64,000 nucleotides of DNA from contig JANQRS010000061.1 in the NCBI GenBank assembly GCA_028284445.1, forward strand, positions 248,001 to 312,000, read 5' to 3'. Under the pieces are notes generated by a model. The model saw only the letters and a program-made list of their open reading frames with translations. It was not told the DNA's origin and did no database searches. This DNA is from Calditrichia bacterium. Lineage in GTDB: Bacteria; Calditrichota; Calditrichia; RBG-13-44-9; J075. Positions 41,403-50,812 of this stretch are shown piece by piece (position 1 is the first letter of the stretch; each line of letters starts with the position of its first letter). A program made the position numbers and the translations under genes.

Positions 41403-41440
41403 GAACTGTCTACAAAAGTAGACAGTTCTGTGCTTTTTTT
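41403..41440 (+). terminator. Intrinsic terminator in the leader of the amidohydrolase operon
   Basis: A perfect hairpin GAACTGTCTAC / GTAGACAGTTC with AAAA loop (41403-41428), then TGTGC and seven T (41434-41440). It lies 60 bases before the amidohydrolase ATG. ACAGTTC at 41371-41377 repeats the 3' arm and could pair with the 5' arm instead, so this may be an attenuator. Confidence 0.7.
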
Positions 41441-41499
41441 AACAAAGTTGCCTGTATCCGGCAACAGTCTGTTTCAGGTTCATTAAAAGGAGATTTCAC

Positions 41500-44400
41500 A
41501 TGGCTTTTCGCCCGATGCTAAGGCGTTTTCGCGGCGGGACATTTTTCGTGTTATTAACGGTATTTGGCTGCGGGCTACTATTTGCTCAAACCAAGCCTGT
41601 CGAAGGATTACACGATGAGCGTCCGTCTGTTCACGCACTGACCAATGCCACAATTGTCCAGGCACCCGGTCGCGTGATTGAAAATGGTACTGTCATTATT
41701 CGCGACGGCATTATTGAGAATGTAGGAAAAAATGTTTCCATTCCGGCAGATGCCCGGCAGTGGGATTATAGCGGCAAAATGATCTATGCCGGATTAATCG
41801 ATGTGTATGCCGAGACCAAGGCCGCCGACAAGGGGAAGGGCAGTGACAAGAAAAGTGGCAGTGCCGCTGCCCCCAGCTATTGGAATGATCGCGTGCATCC
41901 GGAAAAAAGCGTGCTCGAGTTGTATAGCGCATCAGGTAAAGATCTTGCTTCGTCTCGAAAAATGGGATTCACGAGCGCCTGGTTGGTGCCTGCCAAAGGC
42001 ATTTTTCGCGGTAGCAGCGCTGTGGTCACCCTCGGTGACGGCGATATTCATGAGCGCATTCTTAACCGCGACGTCGCACAGCACCTGGCCTTTGAAAGCG
42101 GTGGCGGACGCTATCCAGGCTCTCTAATGGGATCAATTGCTCTGATTCGTCAAACTCTCTATGATGCGCAATGGTACGGCGGCGCCACCAGCGCTTATGC
42201 GGCATCGAGCGCCGGTTTGCCACCAGAGGCCAATGATGCGCTGGCCGCGCTGCAGAGCGTTATCAATGGACGGCAGCTGCTGGTGACCGCGATCGGCAAT
42301 GATCTGGACCTTCTGAGGGTCATGAAACTGCGCGACGAATTTGGATTTAAGCCAATGTTGAAGGGGAGTGGACACGAATATCGTCAGCTGGAGACCTTGA
42401 AGAAGAGCCGGGCAGTGGTTATCCTGCCGCTGAATTTTCCGCACGATATTGATTTAACTGCGCCGGAAAATGCCATCAACGTCAGCTTGATGCATCTTCA
42501 GCATTGGGAGCAAGCACCGCATAATCCCGCACGATTGGCAGCTGCTGGTATTCCATTTGCCCTTACGCGAAGCGGTCTCGACAAGAAGCAAAACTTCCAT
42601 AAACAGATTCAAAAAGCCATTGAGCATGGCCTGTCGGCGGATGACGCTCTTGCGGCGTTGACAACCACGCCGGCCAAGATTCTGGGTGTTGGCTCAGCTC
42701 TGGGCACAATAGAGAAAGGCAAGCGGGCGCATCTCCTGGTGACCAGCAAGGCGCTCTTCGAAAAGGGTAGCGACAAGCTGGACCTATGGATTGACGGCAA
42801 GCGCTATGAACTCAAAAAACCGTCGACGGACATTAGCGGCAAGTGGGATTTGCGTATGAATCAGCATGATGGTGTTACCCGCACGATTCCCCTGGAAATC
42901 ACCGGTACGGACAAGCCGAAAGTGACCCTTCTGAAAGGGGATCATAAAGTCAAGGCTGATAAAGCCAGCATCTCAAACAAACGGCTCACCCTGCTTTTTG
43001 CCGGCGACAGCCTCGATATGAGCGGCAAAATCCGGCTCTCGGGAAGTATTCGTGACGGCAGTATGCATGGGGCTGGTGAGCTGGCAGACGGCACGGCCTT
43101 TCTATGGGAAGCGACTTTCAAAGAAACAATGGCAGATAAAAAATCCGAAAAGAAAGAAGCAGCCAAGGCAGAAGATAAAATGGGAGACATCCCAATTGTG
43201 TATCACGGTGCTTTTGGACGCAGCGGAAAACCACAGATGCAGAAGCATATTCTGGTGAAGAATGCCACTATCTGGACTTCAGGACCGGACGGCATTCTGG
43301 AAGACGCCGATATGCTGATCTCCAATGGTAAAATTGCCAAAATCAGGGCAGGACTATACGCGCCGGGTGGCGCAACGGTTATCGATGCCAAGGGCAAGCA
43401 TGTAACACCCGGCCTGATTGACGCCCATTCGCACTCCGGTATTGAGCGTGGCGTGAATGAAAGTCAGCAGGCGGTTACCAGCGAAGTGCGTATCGGCGAC
43501 GTCATCAATAGCTATTCGATCGCTTTCTATCGCGAACTGGCTGGTGGCCTTACTGCCTCCAACTTGCTGCATGGATCTGCCAATCCGATTGGTGGGCAAA
43601 ATGCGGTGATCAAGCTGCGTTGGGGATCCTTGCCGGAAGAAATGAAAATTGCCGGCGCTCCCGAAGGGATCAAGTTTGCTTTGGGAGAAAACGTTAAGCA
43701 GGCGAATTGGGGTGACAAGTTCACTACCCGCTATCCGCAAACACGCATGGGCGTTGAGACGATTATTCGTGATCGCTTTCAGGCGGCACGCGAATATCGC
43801 GATGCCTGGCAAAAATACAATGCCGGCAAGAAAAAGAAAGGCGTTGCTGCACCGCGCCGTGATCTTGAGCTGGAGGCGCTGGTGGAAATCCTTGAAGGTA
43901 AGCGCCTGATACACTGCCACTCCTATCGTCAGGATGAGATCCTGATGTTGACTCGAGTGGCGCAGGAGTTCGGTTTCAAGATTGCCACTTTTCAACATGT
44001 GTTGGAAGGCTATAAAGTTGCGGAAGAACTTTCGAAGCTCGATTTTGGTGCTTCAACCTTTTCCGATTGGTGGGCATATAAATTCGAAGTATACGATGCC
44101 ATACCTCACAATGGTGCCTTAATGCACGATGTTGGCGTCAACGTGTCCTTCAACTCCGATAGCAACGAATTGGCTCGGCGGATGAACACCGAAGCTGCCA
44201 AAGCTGTCCGATACGGCGGTGTGGCTCCAGTAGATGCCTTGAAATTTGTTACGATCAATCCGGCCTATCAGCTGGGAATTGACAAACAAGTCGGTTCGCT
44301 GGAAGTCGGGAAGGATGGCGACTTTGTCGTTTGGAGCGGAGATCCGCTATCAACCTATACTATGTGTGAGCAAACCTGGATCGAAGGCGCCAAATACTTT

Positions 44401-44658
44401 GATCGCCAGGATGACATTGCCATGCGCGATGAGATTCGCACGGAACGCGCCCGCCTGATTCAAAAATACCTGGCTACCGGAGACGGCAGTGGGGGAGGAA
44501 AAGGCATGAAGGGCAGCAGCGGTAGAATCTACGATAGTCATCATTCCTGTCGCGATCACGGAGATCATGATCATGGCGGTCACGGCGATGACGGACATCA
44601 TGATCATGATGAGCATCAGGATCATGGACATGGCACGCTAAACGAAGTCAGGAGATAA
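41500..44658 (+). CDS. Exported double amidohydrolase-family protein with His-rich tail
   Basis: A 1052-residue protein with a signal peptide (residues 1-30, ending LLFAQT). Two amidohydrolase units are joined: the first (about 45-440) has the beta-sandwich but no HxH (KMIYAGLIDVYAETKA), so it is degenerate; a beta-rich linker follows (about 445-560); the second (about 590-1005) has GLIDAHSHSG (His643, His645) and other likely metal ligands. The C-terminus (about 1012-1045) is a His/Asp/Gly-rich tail of HDHGGHGDDGHHDHDEHQDH type, probably binding metal. GGAG-type site before ATG. The next gene, 2 bases away, encodes a further degenerate unit. Substrate unknown; an imide or peptide is likely. 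Confidence 0.88.
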   Translation: MAFRPMLRRFRGGTFFVLLTVFGCGLLFAQTKPVEGLHDERPSVHALTNATIVQAPGRVIENGTVIIRDGIIENVGKNVSIPADARQWDYSGKMIYAGLIDVYAETKAADKGKGSDKKSGSAAAPSYWNDRVHPEKSVLELYSASGKDLASSRKMGFTSAWLVPAKGIFRGSSAVVTLGDGDIHERILNRDVAQHLAFESGGGRYPGSLMGSIALIRQTLYDAQWYGGATSAYAASSAGLPPEANDALAALQSVINGRQLLVTAIGNDLDLLRVMKLRDEFGFKPMLKGSGHEYRQLETLKKSRAVVILPLNFPHDIDLTAPENAINVSLMHLQHWEQAPHNPARLAAAGIPFALTRSGLDKKQNFHKQIQKAIEHGLSADDALAALTTTPAKILGVGSALGTIEKGKRAHLLVTSKALFEKGSDKLDLWIDGKRYELKKPSTDISGKWDLRMNQHDGVTRTIPLEITGTDKPKVTLLKGDHKVKADKASISNKRLTLLFAGDSLDMSGKIRLSGSIRDGSMHGAGELADGTAFLWEATFKETMADKKSEKKEAAKAEDKMGDIPIVYHGAFGRSGKPQMQKHILVKNATIWTSGPDGILEDADMLISNGKIAKIRAGLYAPGGATVIDAKGKHVTPGLIDAHSHSGIERGVNESQQAVTSEVRIGDVINSYSIAFYRELAGGLTASNLLHGSANPIGGQNAVIKLRWGSLPEEMKIAGAPEGIKFALGENVKQANWGDKFTTRYPQTRMGVETIIRDRFQAAREYRDAWQKYNAGKKKKGVAAPRRDLELEALVEILEGKRLIHCHSYRQDEILMLTRVAQEFGFKIATFQHVLEGYKVAEELSKLDFGASTFSDWWAYKFEVYDAIPHNGALMHDVGVNVSFNSDSNELARRMNTEAAKAVRYGGVAPVDALKFVTINPAYQLGIDKQVGSLEVGKDGDFVVWSGDPLSTYTMCEQTWIEGAKYFDRQDDIAMRDEIRTERARLIQKYLATGDGSGGGKGMKGSSGRIYDSHHSCRDHGDHDHGGHGDDGHHDHDEHQDHGHGTLNEVRR

Positions 44659-44660
44659 TC

Positions 44661-45977
44661 ATGCGAATTCAAATATTATTATACATTGTGCTGGCGCTGA
44701 TGCCGGCATTCCTGCTGGCTTCGGACCAGGTGCCGGCCCCGCCGCAGGATCACCCCATTGCCCTGGTCGGCGGCACGGTCCACACTGTTAGCGGCGATGT
44801 CATCGAAAATGGCACCATTCTGTTTGTTGATGGGAAAATAACAGCCATCGGTACTTCCGTGAATTTACCGGCCGGAACTGAATCAATCGATGTTGCCGGC
44901 AAACATATTTACCCATCCTTAATTGTTGCCAATACCAGCATTGGTCTGGTTGAGGTCAATGCCGTCCGAGCGACGCGCGACTATTCCGAGGTTGGCGATT
45001 TCAAGCCGGAAGTCCGCTCTGCGATTGCCTATAATACCGATAGTGAGTTGATCCCGGTGAGCCGGGCCAACGGTATCGGTATTATCCAAAGCGTGCCGCT
45101 TGGTGGCGTTATTTCCGGCACCTCTTCGGTTATGATGATGGATGGCTGGACATATGAAACCACCACTCTCAAAGGCCCGTCCGGCGTTCATCTCAACTGG
45201 CCGCGTATGGGTGTGTCTACAGCCTGGTGGATGACCAAGAGCGCTGAAGAACAGCTGAAGGAACGGGACAAGAATCTGGCAGAGCTGGACCAGTTTCTGG
45301 CAGAAGCGCGCGCCTACCATCATGCTCGCAAAAATGGTAAGGATCATCGCCACAACACGCGCCTGGAGGCGATGGTGCCGGTTCTGGATGGCTCGGTACC
45401 CCTGTATATTCATGCCAATGAAGTTCGTCAAATTCAGGCAGCTCTCGATTGGACAGCACAGGAAAATCTGAAGATGATCCTGGTTAGCACTGCGGATGCT
45501 TGCCGGGTTGCCGGCGAACTGGCGCAACGCAAGATTCCGGTCATTCTTACCGGCACCCATACGTTACCCCGCCGCCGCTGGGAAGACTACGATACCCCTT
45601 TCACGGCGCCCAAGCGCTTGAGCGAAGCTGGTGTCACTTTCTGTATTGCCAGTTCGGGTAGTCCTTTTGCAGCCGCGCACATCCGCAACATTCCTTTTCA
45701 GGCAGGAACTGCCGCTGCGTACGGCCTGCCAAAGAGCGAGGCGCTAAAATCCGTTACTCTCTACCCTGCACAGATCCTTGGTATCGACAAGCAGGTTGGT
45801 TCGCTGGAAATCGGGAAAGATGCCACGCTCATCGTTTGCAGCGGTGATCCGCTGGAAATTATGAATCAGGTTGAGATGCAGTTTATTCAGGGGCGAAAAA
45901 TCGACCTGAATAGCCGCCATACTCAGCTTTATGAAAAGTATCAAGCCAAATACAAGCAGCTTAAGATGTTGAAATAA
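44661..45977 (+). CDS. Exported amidohydrolase-like protein, likely non-catalytic
   Basis: A 438-residue protein with a signal peptide (residues 1-22). The amidohydrolase fold is visible (GGTVHTVSGDVIENGTILFV, SVTLYPAQILGIDKQVGSLEIGKDATLIV), but at the metal site the text is KHIYPSLIVANTSIGLVEV, lacking HxH. It resembles the first, degenerate half of the upstream protein. Such pairs are common in FCB-type bacteria, where the inactive member may be a structural partner of the active one. The spacing of 2 bases indicates one operon. A hairpin follows the stop. Confidence 0.87.
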   Translation: MRIQILLYIVLALMPAFLLASDQVPAPPQDHPIALVGGTVHTVSGDVIENGTILFVDGKITAIGTSVNLPAGTESIDVAGKHIYPSLIVANTSIGLVEVNAVRATRDYSEVGDFKPEVRSAIAYNTDSELIPVSRANGIGIIQSVPLGGVISGTSSVMMMDGWTYETTTLKGPSGVHLNWPRMGVSTAWWMTKSAEEQLKERDKNLAELDQFLAEARAYHHARKNGKDHRHNTRLEAMVPVLDGSVPLYIHANEVRQIQAALDWTAQENLKMILVSTADACRVAGELAQRKIPVILTGTHTLPRRRWEDYDTPFTAPKRLSEAGVTFCIASSGSPFAAAHIRNIPFQAGTAAAYGLPKSEALKSVTLYPAQILGIDKQVGSLEIGKDATLIVCSGDPLEIMNQVEMQFIQGRKIDLNSRHTQLYEKYQAKYKQLKMLK

Positions 45978-45984
45978 GCATGAT

Positions 45985-46011
45985 CCGGTGCGCAGTAGCG
46001 CTGCGCGCCGG
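45985..46011 (+). terminator. Hairpin after the amidohydrolase operon
   Basis: CCGGTGCGCAG pairs with CTGCGCGCCGG around a 5-base loop, 7 bases after the stop; the following sequence has only TTTG, so it is a weak intrinsic terminator. Confidence 0.5.
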
Positions 46012-46085
46012 TTTGTGACGGAGTCAACGTTGTAGATGGCTCTTCACCCTTACATTGGTTTTCCAACCATTGAAGAAAGGCAAAT

Positions 46086-46952
46086 ATGAAGTGGCTATCA
46101 CGCGCATTCCGTTGGTTTACAAACGGCTTTTTGAAAATCTTCGGCGACATCAAGATTTTTCCTTTCCCACTATTCCTGCTTTACTCACCCCGGGGGTACC
46201 GCGTCAAGGGTGAAGATGTTCGCGAGGTTATCCACCACGTAAAACCGGGTGATATTCTGATTCGCGGCTATATCAACTACCTGGACGGCTATTTTATTCC
46301 CGGCTATTTTAGCCATGCCGGACTCTATCTGGGGGAAGTGACGGAAGAGGATCGTATGCATCTGCGCAGCGAGAAGGGACATGATTATTTCCGGACCGGC
46401 AAGCAGATGGTGGCACATGCTATGGCGGAAGGCGTATTTATGGAAGATGTCCTCAACTTTTGCCGCTGTGATCATATGATCATTCTTCGTCCCCATGCGG
46501 AGTTACGCGCACATCCGAATGATCCGAAGGTTAACTACAAATACCTGAATCAAGGCGAGACGGATATTGCCAAACAACTTCTTGATGGTAAAACCTTGTC
46601 CTACGATACGGTATTCCCACTGGTCTTTCAGGCAGCCCTGGAAAAGCTCGGTGAATCATATGACTTTCAGTTTAACTTTAGCAATTTTAATGACTTGTCT
46701 TGCACAGAATATGTCTACTATTGCTTGAAAAGTCTCGAACCATATCACGGATTGAAGCCCCGTAAAAAGAATTACATCCTGTTTAGCAAGAGCGTGTTGC
46801 TACCAGATCAATTCCTGAATCCTTATTTCGAGATTGTTTGGCAAAGCCGCTCCGTCGACAATAAGAAGCTTGGCAAATCGCTGCAGAAAATTGTCAAGAA
46901 GGAAGGCGGCGTAAAGGAAACGAATGCCATTCCGCAGCAGTTTAAGCTGTAG
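46086..46952 (+). CDS. YiiX/YebB-like NlpC/P60-superfamily protein
   Basis: A 288-residue protein in the permuted papain-like (YiiX) group. The His is in PGYFSHAGLYLGE, the putative nucleophile Cys in FNDLSCTEYVYYC, separated by about 140 residues in the order His-then-Cys that marks the permuted fold. PGDILIRGY is another family segment. A hydrophobic N-terminal stretch (about residues 8-35) may be a membrane association helix. YiiX-like enzymes hydrolyse amide or ester links in lipids or peptides; which one is not known here. It is monocistronic. Confidence 0.8.
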   Translation: MKWLSRAFRWFTNGFLKIFGDIKIFPFPLFLLYSPRGYRVKGEDVREVIHHVKPGDILIRGYINYLDGYFIPGYFSHAGLYLGEVTEEDRMHLRSEKGHDYFRTGKQMVAHAMAEGVFMEDVLNFCRCDHMIILRPHAELRAHPNDPKVNYKYLNQGETDIAKQLLDGKTLSYDTVFPLVFQAALEKLGESYDFQFNFSNFNDLSCTEYVYYCLKSLEPYHGLKPRKKNYILFSKSVLLPDQFLNPYFEIVWQSRSVDNKKLGKSLQKIVKKEGGVKETNAIPQQFKL

Positions 46953-47001
46953 ATGTGAATGATTGCTGACTTGGTTTGACTGTGTATTTCAAGCGTAAAT
47001 C

Positions 47002-47056
47002 CCAAATTCCAACAGGAAAAATTCCAAACTTTGGATATTTTTTTGTTGGGTTCTGA
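47002..47056. repeat. Partial copy of the CCAAATTCCAACAGG inverted repeat
   Basis: The 26-base arm at 47002-47027 is identical to the left arm at 52171-52196. The expected right arm (47031-47056) is decayed. It lies in the upstream region of the PfpI-like gene. Confidence 0.7.
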
Positions 47057-47116
47057 AATATTTCTTGTTGAACTTTGGTGACCATTTCTTCGAACTTGCT
47101 TACGGAGCATCAACCT

Positions 47117-47719
47117 ATGGATCGTCCTTATCGCCTGGCAATTCTTATTTTTGACGAGGTGGAAGTGCTTGACTTCTGCGGGCCCTTCGAGGTTTTCTCA
47201 GTGGCTGGAAAGCGAGAGAAACTGGATTTATTTGACGTATATACCGTTGCCGAAGCAAGTGGCCAGATCTACGCCCGAAATAAGCTCAGCATCAATCCCG
47301 CCTACACCATAAATAATTGTCCTAAGCCCGATATCTTGCTGGTTCCCGGCGGATTTGGCACTCGGCGGGAGATGAATAACGAAGTACTGCTCAGCTGGAT
47401 AAGGGAAACCGCCGCAAAGGCACAGTTGCTTCTGTCTGTTTGCACCGGGGCGCTAATGCTGGCGCGTGCCGGACTGCTTGAAGGCCTCACAGCTACCACC
47501 CATAAGGATGCACTGGATTTACTTGAGGAAGTTGCGCCAAACACTACCGTTGTGCGTCAACGAATGGCTGATAACGGCGATGTGGTGCTTTCGGCCGGAA
47601 TTTCAGCTGGTATCGACATGTCCTTTCATATTGTCCAGCGACTATATGGAAAAGAAATGGCGGAAAAAACTGCCTATTATATGGAATATGATTGGCCTCG
47701 CGGCGCTCTGGCTGAATAA
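47117..47719 (+). CDS. DJ-1/PfpI family protein
   Basis: About 200 residues with the glutamine-amidotransferase-like fold: RLAILIFDEVEVLDFCGPFEVF at the N-terminus (read across two adjoining segments), PKPDILLVPGGFGTR, and the nucleophile Cys in LLLSVCTGALMLARAG. This resembles the PfpI-type domain found at the N-terminus of some AraC regulators (GlxA group), here free-standing. I chose ATG 47117; the frame opens at 47075 but the extra residues are not conserved. Family members are chaperones, glyoxalases or isonitrile hydratases, so the function is open. Confidence 0.88.
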   Translation: MDRPYRLAILIFDEVEVLDFCGPFEVFSVAGKREKLDLFDVYTVAEASGQIYARNKLSINPAYTINNCPKPDILLVPGGFGTRREMNNEVLLSWIRETAAKAQLLLSVCTGALMLARAGLLEGLTATTHKDALDLLEEVAPNTTVVRQRMADNGDVVLSAGISAGIDMSFHIVQRLYGKEMAEKTAYYMEYDWPRGALAE

Positions 47720-47731
47720 CGACTTGGGACG

Positions 47732-48175
47732 TTAATAGTCTTCTTCGGTTTGCAAACTGCTGATGTAGGTTGCTCCGCCGCTTATGATGCCAATGAGAAC
47801 AAGTATCTGCACCACCAGGAATCCACTCGTGGAAATCAGTGCGCCATTTCCGGAGAGGTAAACCATCGCGAAGTTGACCACCAAATACAGAAAACAGGTT
47901 GTGAGAATATGCATAAGCGGCCTGCTTTTTGACTGTCCTGCAACTGTATGCCCAACAACATATCCGATAATCGGCCCAAGAATCACCGCAAAGGCCGTGC
48001 TGGTCTCCCGCGCAAATTCGATATAAAACCCTTCTCCTTTATCAGGCATCGTGAAATACGAATAGGCGGCAACGAATAAAGAATGGGTGACAATCATCAT
48101 CATGATGATGGCAAAAGCTGCCAGGATGACCATTCCCCAGTGAAAACGAGGTGCTGTCGTATCTGATATTGTCAC
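47732..48175 (-). CDS. Four-TM hypothetical membrane protein
   Basis: A 147-residue protein with four hydrophobic helices (about residues 14-36, 58-80, 88-108 and 115-137) and a short soluble tail (LQTEEDY). No conserved motif is recognised. It converges with the PfpI-like gene with 12 bases between stops. Function unknown. Confidence 0.68.
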   Translation of the reverse strand: MTISDTTAPRFHWGMVILAAFAIIMMMIVTHSLFVAAYSYFTMPDKGEGFYIEFARETSTAFAVILGPIIGYVVGHTVAGQSKSRPLMHILTTCFLYLVVNFAMVYLSGNGALISTSGFLVVQILVLIGIISGGATYISSLQTEEDY

Positions 48176-48438
48176 TATGAACTCCTTGTTCTGCTGGCAA
48201 AAGAACAGCGCTGGCTGATTGAGGACTGCGCTTATATTTACCGGAGTATTGAGCGTTTTGTTGCTTTTGAGAGTTAGGAGATAAAATAGGAACGCGAATG
48301 CACGCGAAATTTTGGAATGACGTGCTAGAAAAGCATCGAAGATGAAAAGCTAAACCTTTGACACACAGATTTCCACGGATAAATGACAATCCACACGGAT
48401 GAATGAGTAAGTAAAAAGACTAAAAGGACTTAATGGGT

Positions 48439-48810
48439 TCATCTTTTTGGGCTTTCCCGAGCCTTTTGTTCGAGGGCGGCAATATCTTCCGGCACCAGCG
48501 TGACGCTAATGTCTATGGTGCGTTCGAAAGCAACGGCAAGCGACTCCGGTTCTTGAATAAATCCGGCTTTTGTCCTGCGATGTTGCTTCTTGATGAATGC
48601 TTCAACTTTCAGCGCGGTGCCGCGCTCTGCATTTTCCAGGCGCCAGCATTGGGCAATTTTCAGGGGTTTGAAGCTGCGGGTAAATTTAGCTTTGCCGGTG
48701 CCGTCTAGGTGGGAGCGATAACGCTTGATCATATCGGTTGTAAAGCCGGTATAGAGGCGATTCCTTTGGCAATGCAGAATATAGATCCACTGCGCCGGGT
48801 GTTCACTCAA
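48439..48810 (-). CDS. GIY-YIG nuclease superfamily protein (UPF0213-like)
   Basis: A 123-residue protein with the motif WIYILHCQRNRLYTGFT, a recognisable GIY-YIG variant (YIL...YTG), followed by RYRSHLDG and the FTRSFKPLKI segment with the catalytic-type Arg and Glu (KVEAFIKK). Stand-alone members are presumed nucleases of unknown target. It is the last of three genes coupled by 4-base overlaps. Confidence 0.9.
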   Translation of the reverse strand: MSEHPAQWIYILHCQRNRLYTGFTTDMIKRYRSHLDGTGKAKFTRSFKPLKIAQCWRLENAERGTALKVEAFIKKQHRRTKAGFIQEPESLAVAFERTIDISVTLVPEDIAALEQKARESPKR

Positions 48811-49535
48811 GATGCTGCACTTCCGGACCGGGCCATCTTAACCAGGGCTTCTCTCGCTTGCTGGCCGGTCTCAACCGGCTCATCGAAATTGAATCGATAG
48901 TGGCGCGCCCCGTTGCGGACATCGAAACCTTCCGCATCGATCCCGGTCATTGTCACGGAACTGTCTTCGCCAACGGTGACATCCTTAAAGGCTCGCAAAT
49001 AATGACGCAGGGCTTTTTGGTGGTCCTCGTTCATATGATTAACCACGCGAAGTTCTTCATCATTTTCAAACGGATTCTCATTGCTGAATGCCTTGGCTTT
49101 TAACCAATGAATTTCACCAAATCCGCCGATATAGCGAATTTTTTCCAGGTTCAGGCGGAAGAAACGGAAATCGTGCGATTTGTGATAGTCTTTCGCATCA
49201 GGGAAATAGCGATAGTAGCGATCAGCGATTTCATCCTTCATCATGATCGGCGGAAAAGCCTGCGCAAGCAAAGTGAGGCGGGCATTGGCCTGCAGGTCAT
49301 CCGATGAGTGATCGAGTATTGTTAGAGATACACGGCCATCTGCCATAATGTTTTTTGTGTGCTGGGCAATATCACTGATCAGGATAATCGGGCTGCCGCT
49401 CTGATCAACGGAATAGGGCACCACGGAGCCGAAAGGATATCCGGAAACGGCCTTGGAGATTGTGGACAATACCCCATGCCGTTGTTCAAGAAACAATGCA
49501 CGGGCAGCTTTATAGTGGGGTTCAAATGATGTCAC
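48807..49535 (-). CDS. HugZ-like haem-binding/PNPOx-fold protein
   Basis: A 242-residue protein with an N-terminal split-barrel (pyridoxamine-5'-phosphate oxidase-like) domain (RHGVLSTISKAVSGYPFGSV, SPIILISDIAQHTKNI) and a C-terminal DUF2470 domain (VVNHMNEDHQKALRHYL). This two-domain build is that of HugZ/HutZ-type haem-utilisation proteins. The His of HMNEDH may contact the cofactor. It overlaps the GIY-YIG gene by 4 bases and its upstream neighbour by 4 bases. Haem degradation is the likely but unproven role. Confidence 0.87.
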   Translation of the reverse strand: MTSFEPHYKAARALFLEQRHGVLSTISKAVSGYPFGSVVPYSVDQSGSPIILISDIAQHTKNIMADGRVSLTILDHSSDDLQANARLTLLAQAFPPIMMKDEIADRYYRYFPDAKDYHKSHDFRFFRLNLEKIRYIGGFGEIHWLKAKAFSNENPFENDEELRVVNHMNEDHQKALRHYLRAFKDVTVGEDSSVTMTGIDAEGFDVRNGARHYRFNFDEPVETGQQAREALVKMARSGSAAS

Positions 49536-50620
49536 AATAGCACCTCTGTTGACGAACCTTGGATAAGCTCAATTTCGCTGGAGCCGGGTAAATCACCGGC
49601 AAAATGATGCCCAAGCAGCTGCGATGGCGTATAATACCCGCCGGTTTCCGGGGGATCATCCAGCAATTTTTGCACAGCGCCGATGGACCCATCGACGGTC
49701 ACATCATACCCATTGGCGGTCTTGAAACGGGCTTCGCGCTTTGTACCTTCTCTGTCAATCACTTCTCCCCAAACCCAGGTATCTGTTGCCGCGCGTGTTT
49801 CAGAATCAGGCCCTTTGACCTGCTTGCCTATTTGATATTTCAGAAAACGCCTGATACCGGGCAATAACATCAGCGGGCGAACGTAACGAAAGAGCCGAAG
49901 TTTCAGCGTGCTTGTTGTTGGCGCCGGCACATATACTTCGATATTCGGTATACCGGTTGTGTGAAATGCGGTAGAGACGTCTCCCCATGGAATCGGGATC
50001 GCGAGTTTCTCGCCATTGCCGAAATTGATTCGCCGGGTTGTGTGGGCCAGCGGTACCTGCTTTATTTGCCCGTCCTGACGGATTCGTCCGCCACCGGCCA
50101 GGCCTTCCACAGAGGTTCGCGCAGTGCCGGTGCTCATGCTGCTGCGGCTGTCGAAACCAAGCGTTAGCTTCTTTGCGCGGGGCATAATGGTCTTTAGCAG
50201 CGACGCGAGACAGTCAGTCGGGATGACATCGAAGCCCACGCCGGGACAGAGCACCACTTCACTTTTGCGAGCATCCCGGTGCCGGGAATATGCATGTTCG
50301 AAGATATCGATTTCGCCGGTGATATCCAGGTAGTGGCTATGACTCTTCAGGCATGCAGCGATCATTGGCGGGCCCGTTGCTGAAAATGGACCGGCGCAAT
50401 GTAGAAGTACGTCAATATCTCCCAGCTGAACCGCAGCCTTCTCTACGCTATCGAGGGCAAAGATCCGGTATTTCAAATCCAGCTCCTCGGCGAGAAGGCC
50501 GATCTTGTCGCTGGAACGCCCGGCCAAAATCGGTTTCAGGCCAAGCGAAACGGCTTTACGGGCGATCAATTCCCCGGTGTAACCATTTGCACCGTATAGC
50601 ATCCAATGTTTAGCTGTCAT
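49532..50620 (-). CDS. Saccharopine dehydrogenase-like NAD(P)-binding protein
   Basis: A 362-residue Rossmann protein with YGANGYTGELIARKAV, GRSSDKIGLLAEELD and the segment HCAGPFSATGPPMIAACL, then HYLDITGEIDIFEH. This is the order in the saccharopine-dehydrogenase-like/trans-acting enoyl reductase group (DUF-type oxidoreductases). It lacks the glyoxylate-type catalytic residues of true saccharopine dehydrogenases. It heads the three-gene overlapping operon with the HugZ-like and GIY-YIG genes, diverging from the dihydrofolate reductase gene. Confidence 0.88.
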   Translation of the reverse strand: MTAKHWMLYGANGYTGELIARKAVSLGLKPILAGRSSDKIGLLAEELDLKYRIFALDSVEKAAVQLGDIDVLLHCAGPFSATGPPMIAACLKSHSHYLDITGEIDIFEHAYSRHRDARKSEVVLCPGVGFDVIPTDCLASLLKTIMPRAKKLTLGFDSRSSMSTGTARTSVEGLAGGGRIRQDGQIKQVPLAHTTRRINFGNGEKLAIPIPWGDVSTAFHTTGIPNIEVYVPAPTTSTLKLRLFRYVRPLMLLPGIRRFLKYQIGKQVKGPDSETRAATDTWVWGEVIDREGTKREARFKTANGYDVTVDGSIGAVQKLLDDPPETGGYYTPSQLLGHHFAGDLPGSSEIELIQGSSTEVLL

Positions 50621-50812
50621 AAACCGGCCCCATTCAAAATGCGATAGCTACTCTCTCATTTGCGGTGATCGACGTTTTTATCGCATGCCGAAAATAATTA
50701 TTCTACGCTACAATTGCAACTCTGGCGATATTCATTGACATTGGTGTCGCAGCATGGTTGTTTCCATTATTGCAAATTCAGGTCATATTTCTCAAGAAAA
50801 CTAGATGTGCCT

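Noticed and set aside
43354..43998. A 214-codon frame antisense to the amidohydrolase
   Set aside because: It lies wholly inside a conserved domain on the other strand and has no domain or ribosome site of its own.
44919..45560. A 213-codon frame antisense to the second amidohydrolase-like gene
   Set aside because: Same reason: a shadow of a conserved coding region.
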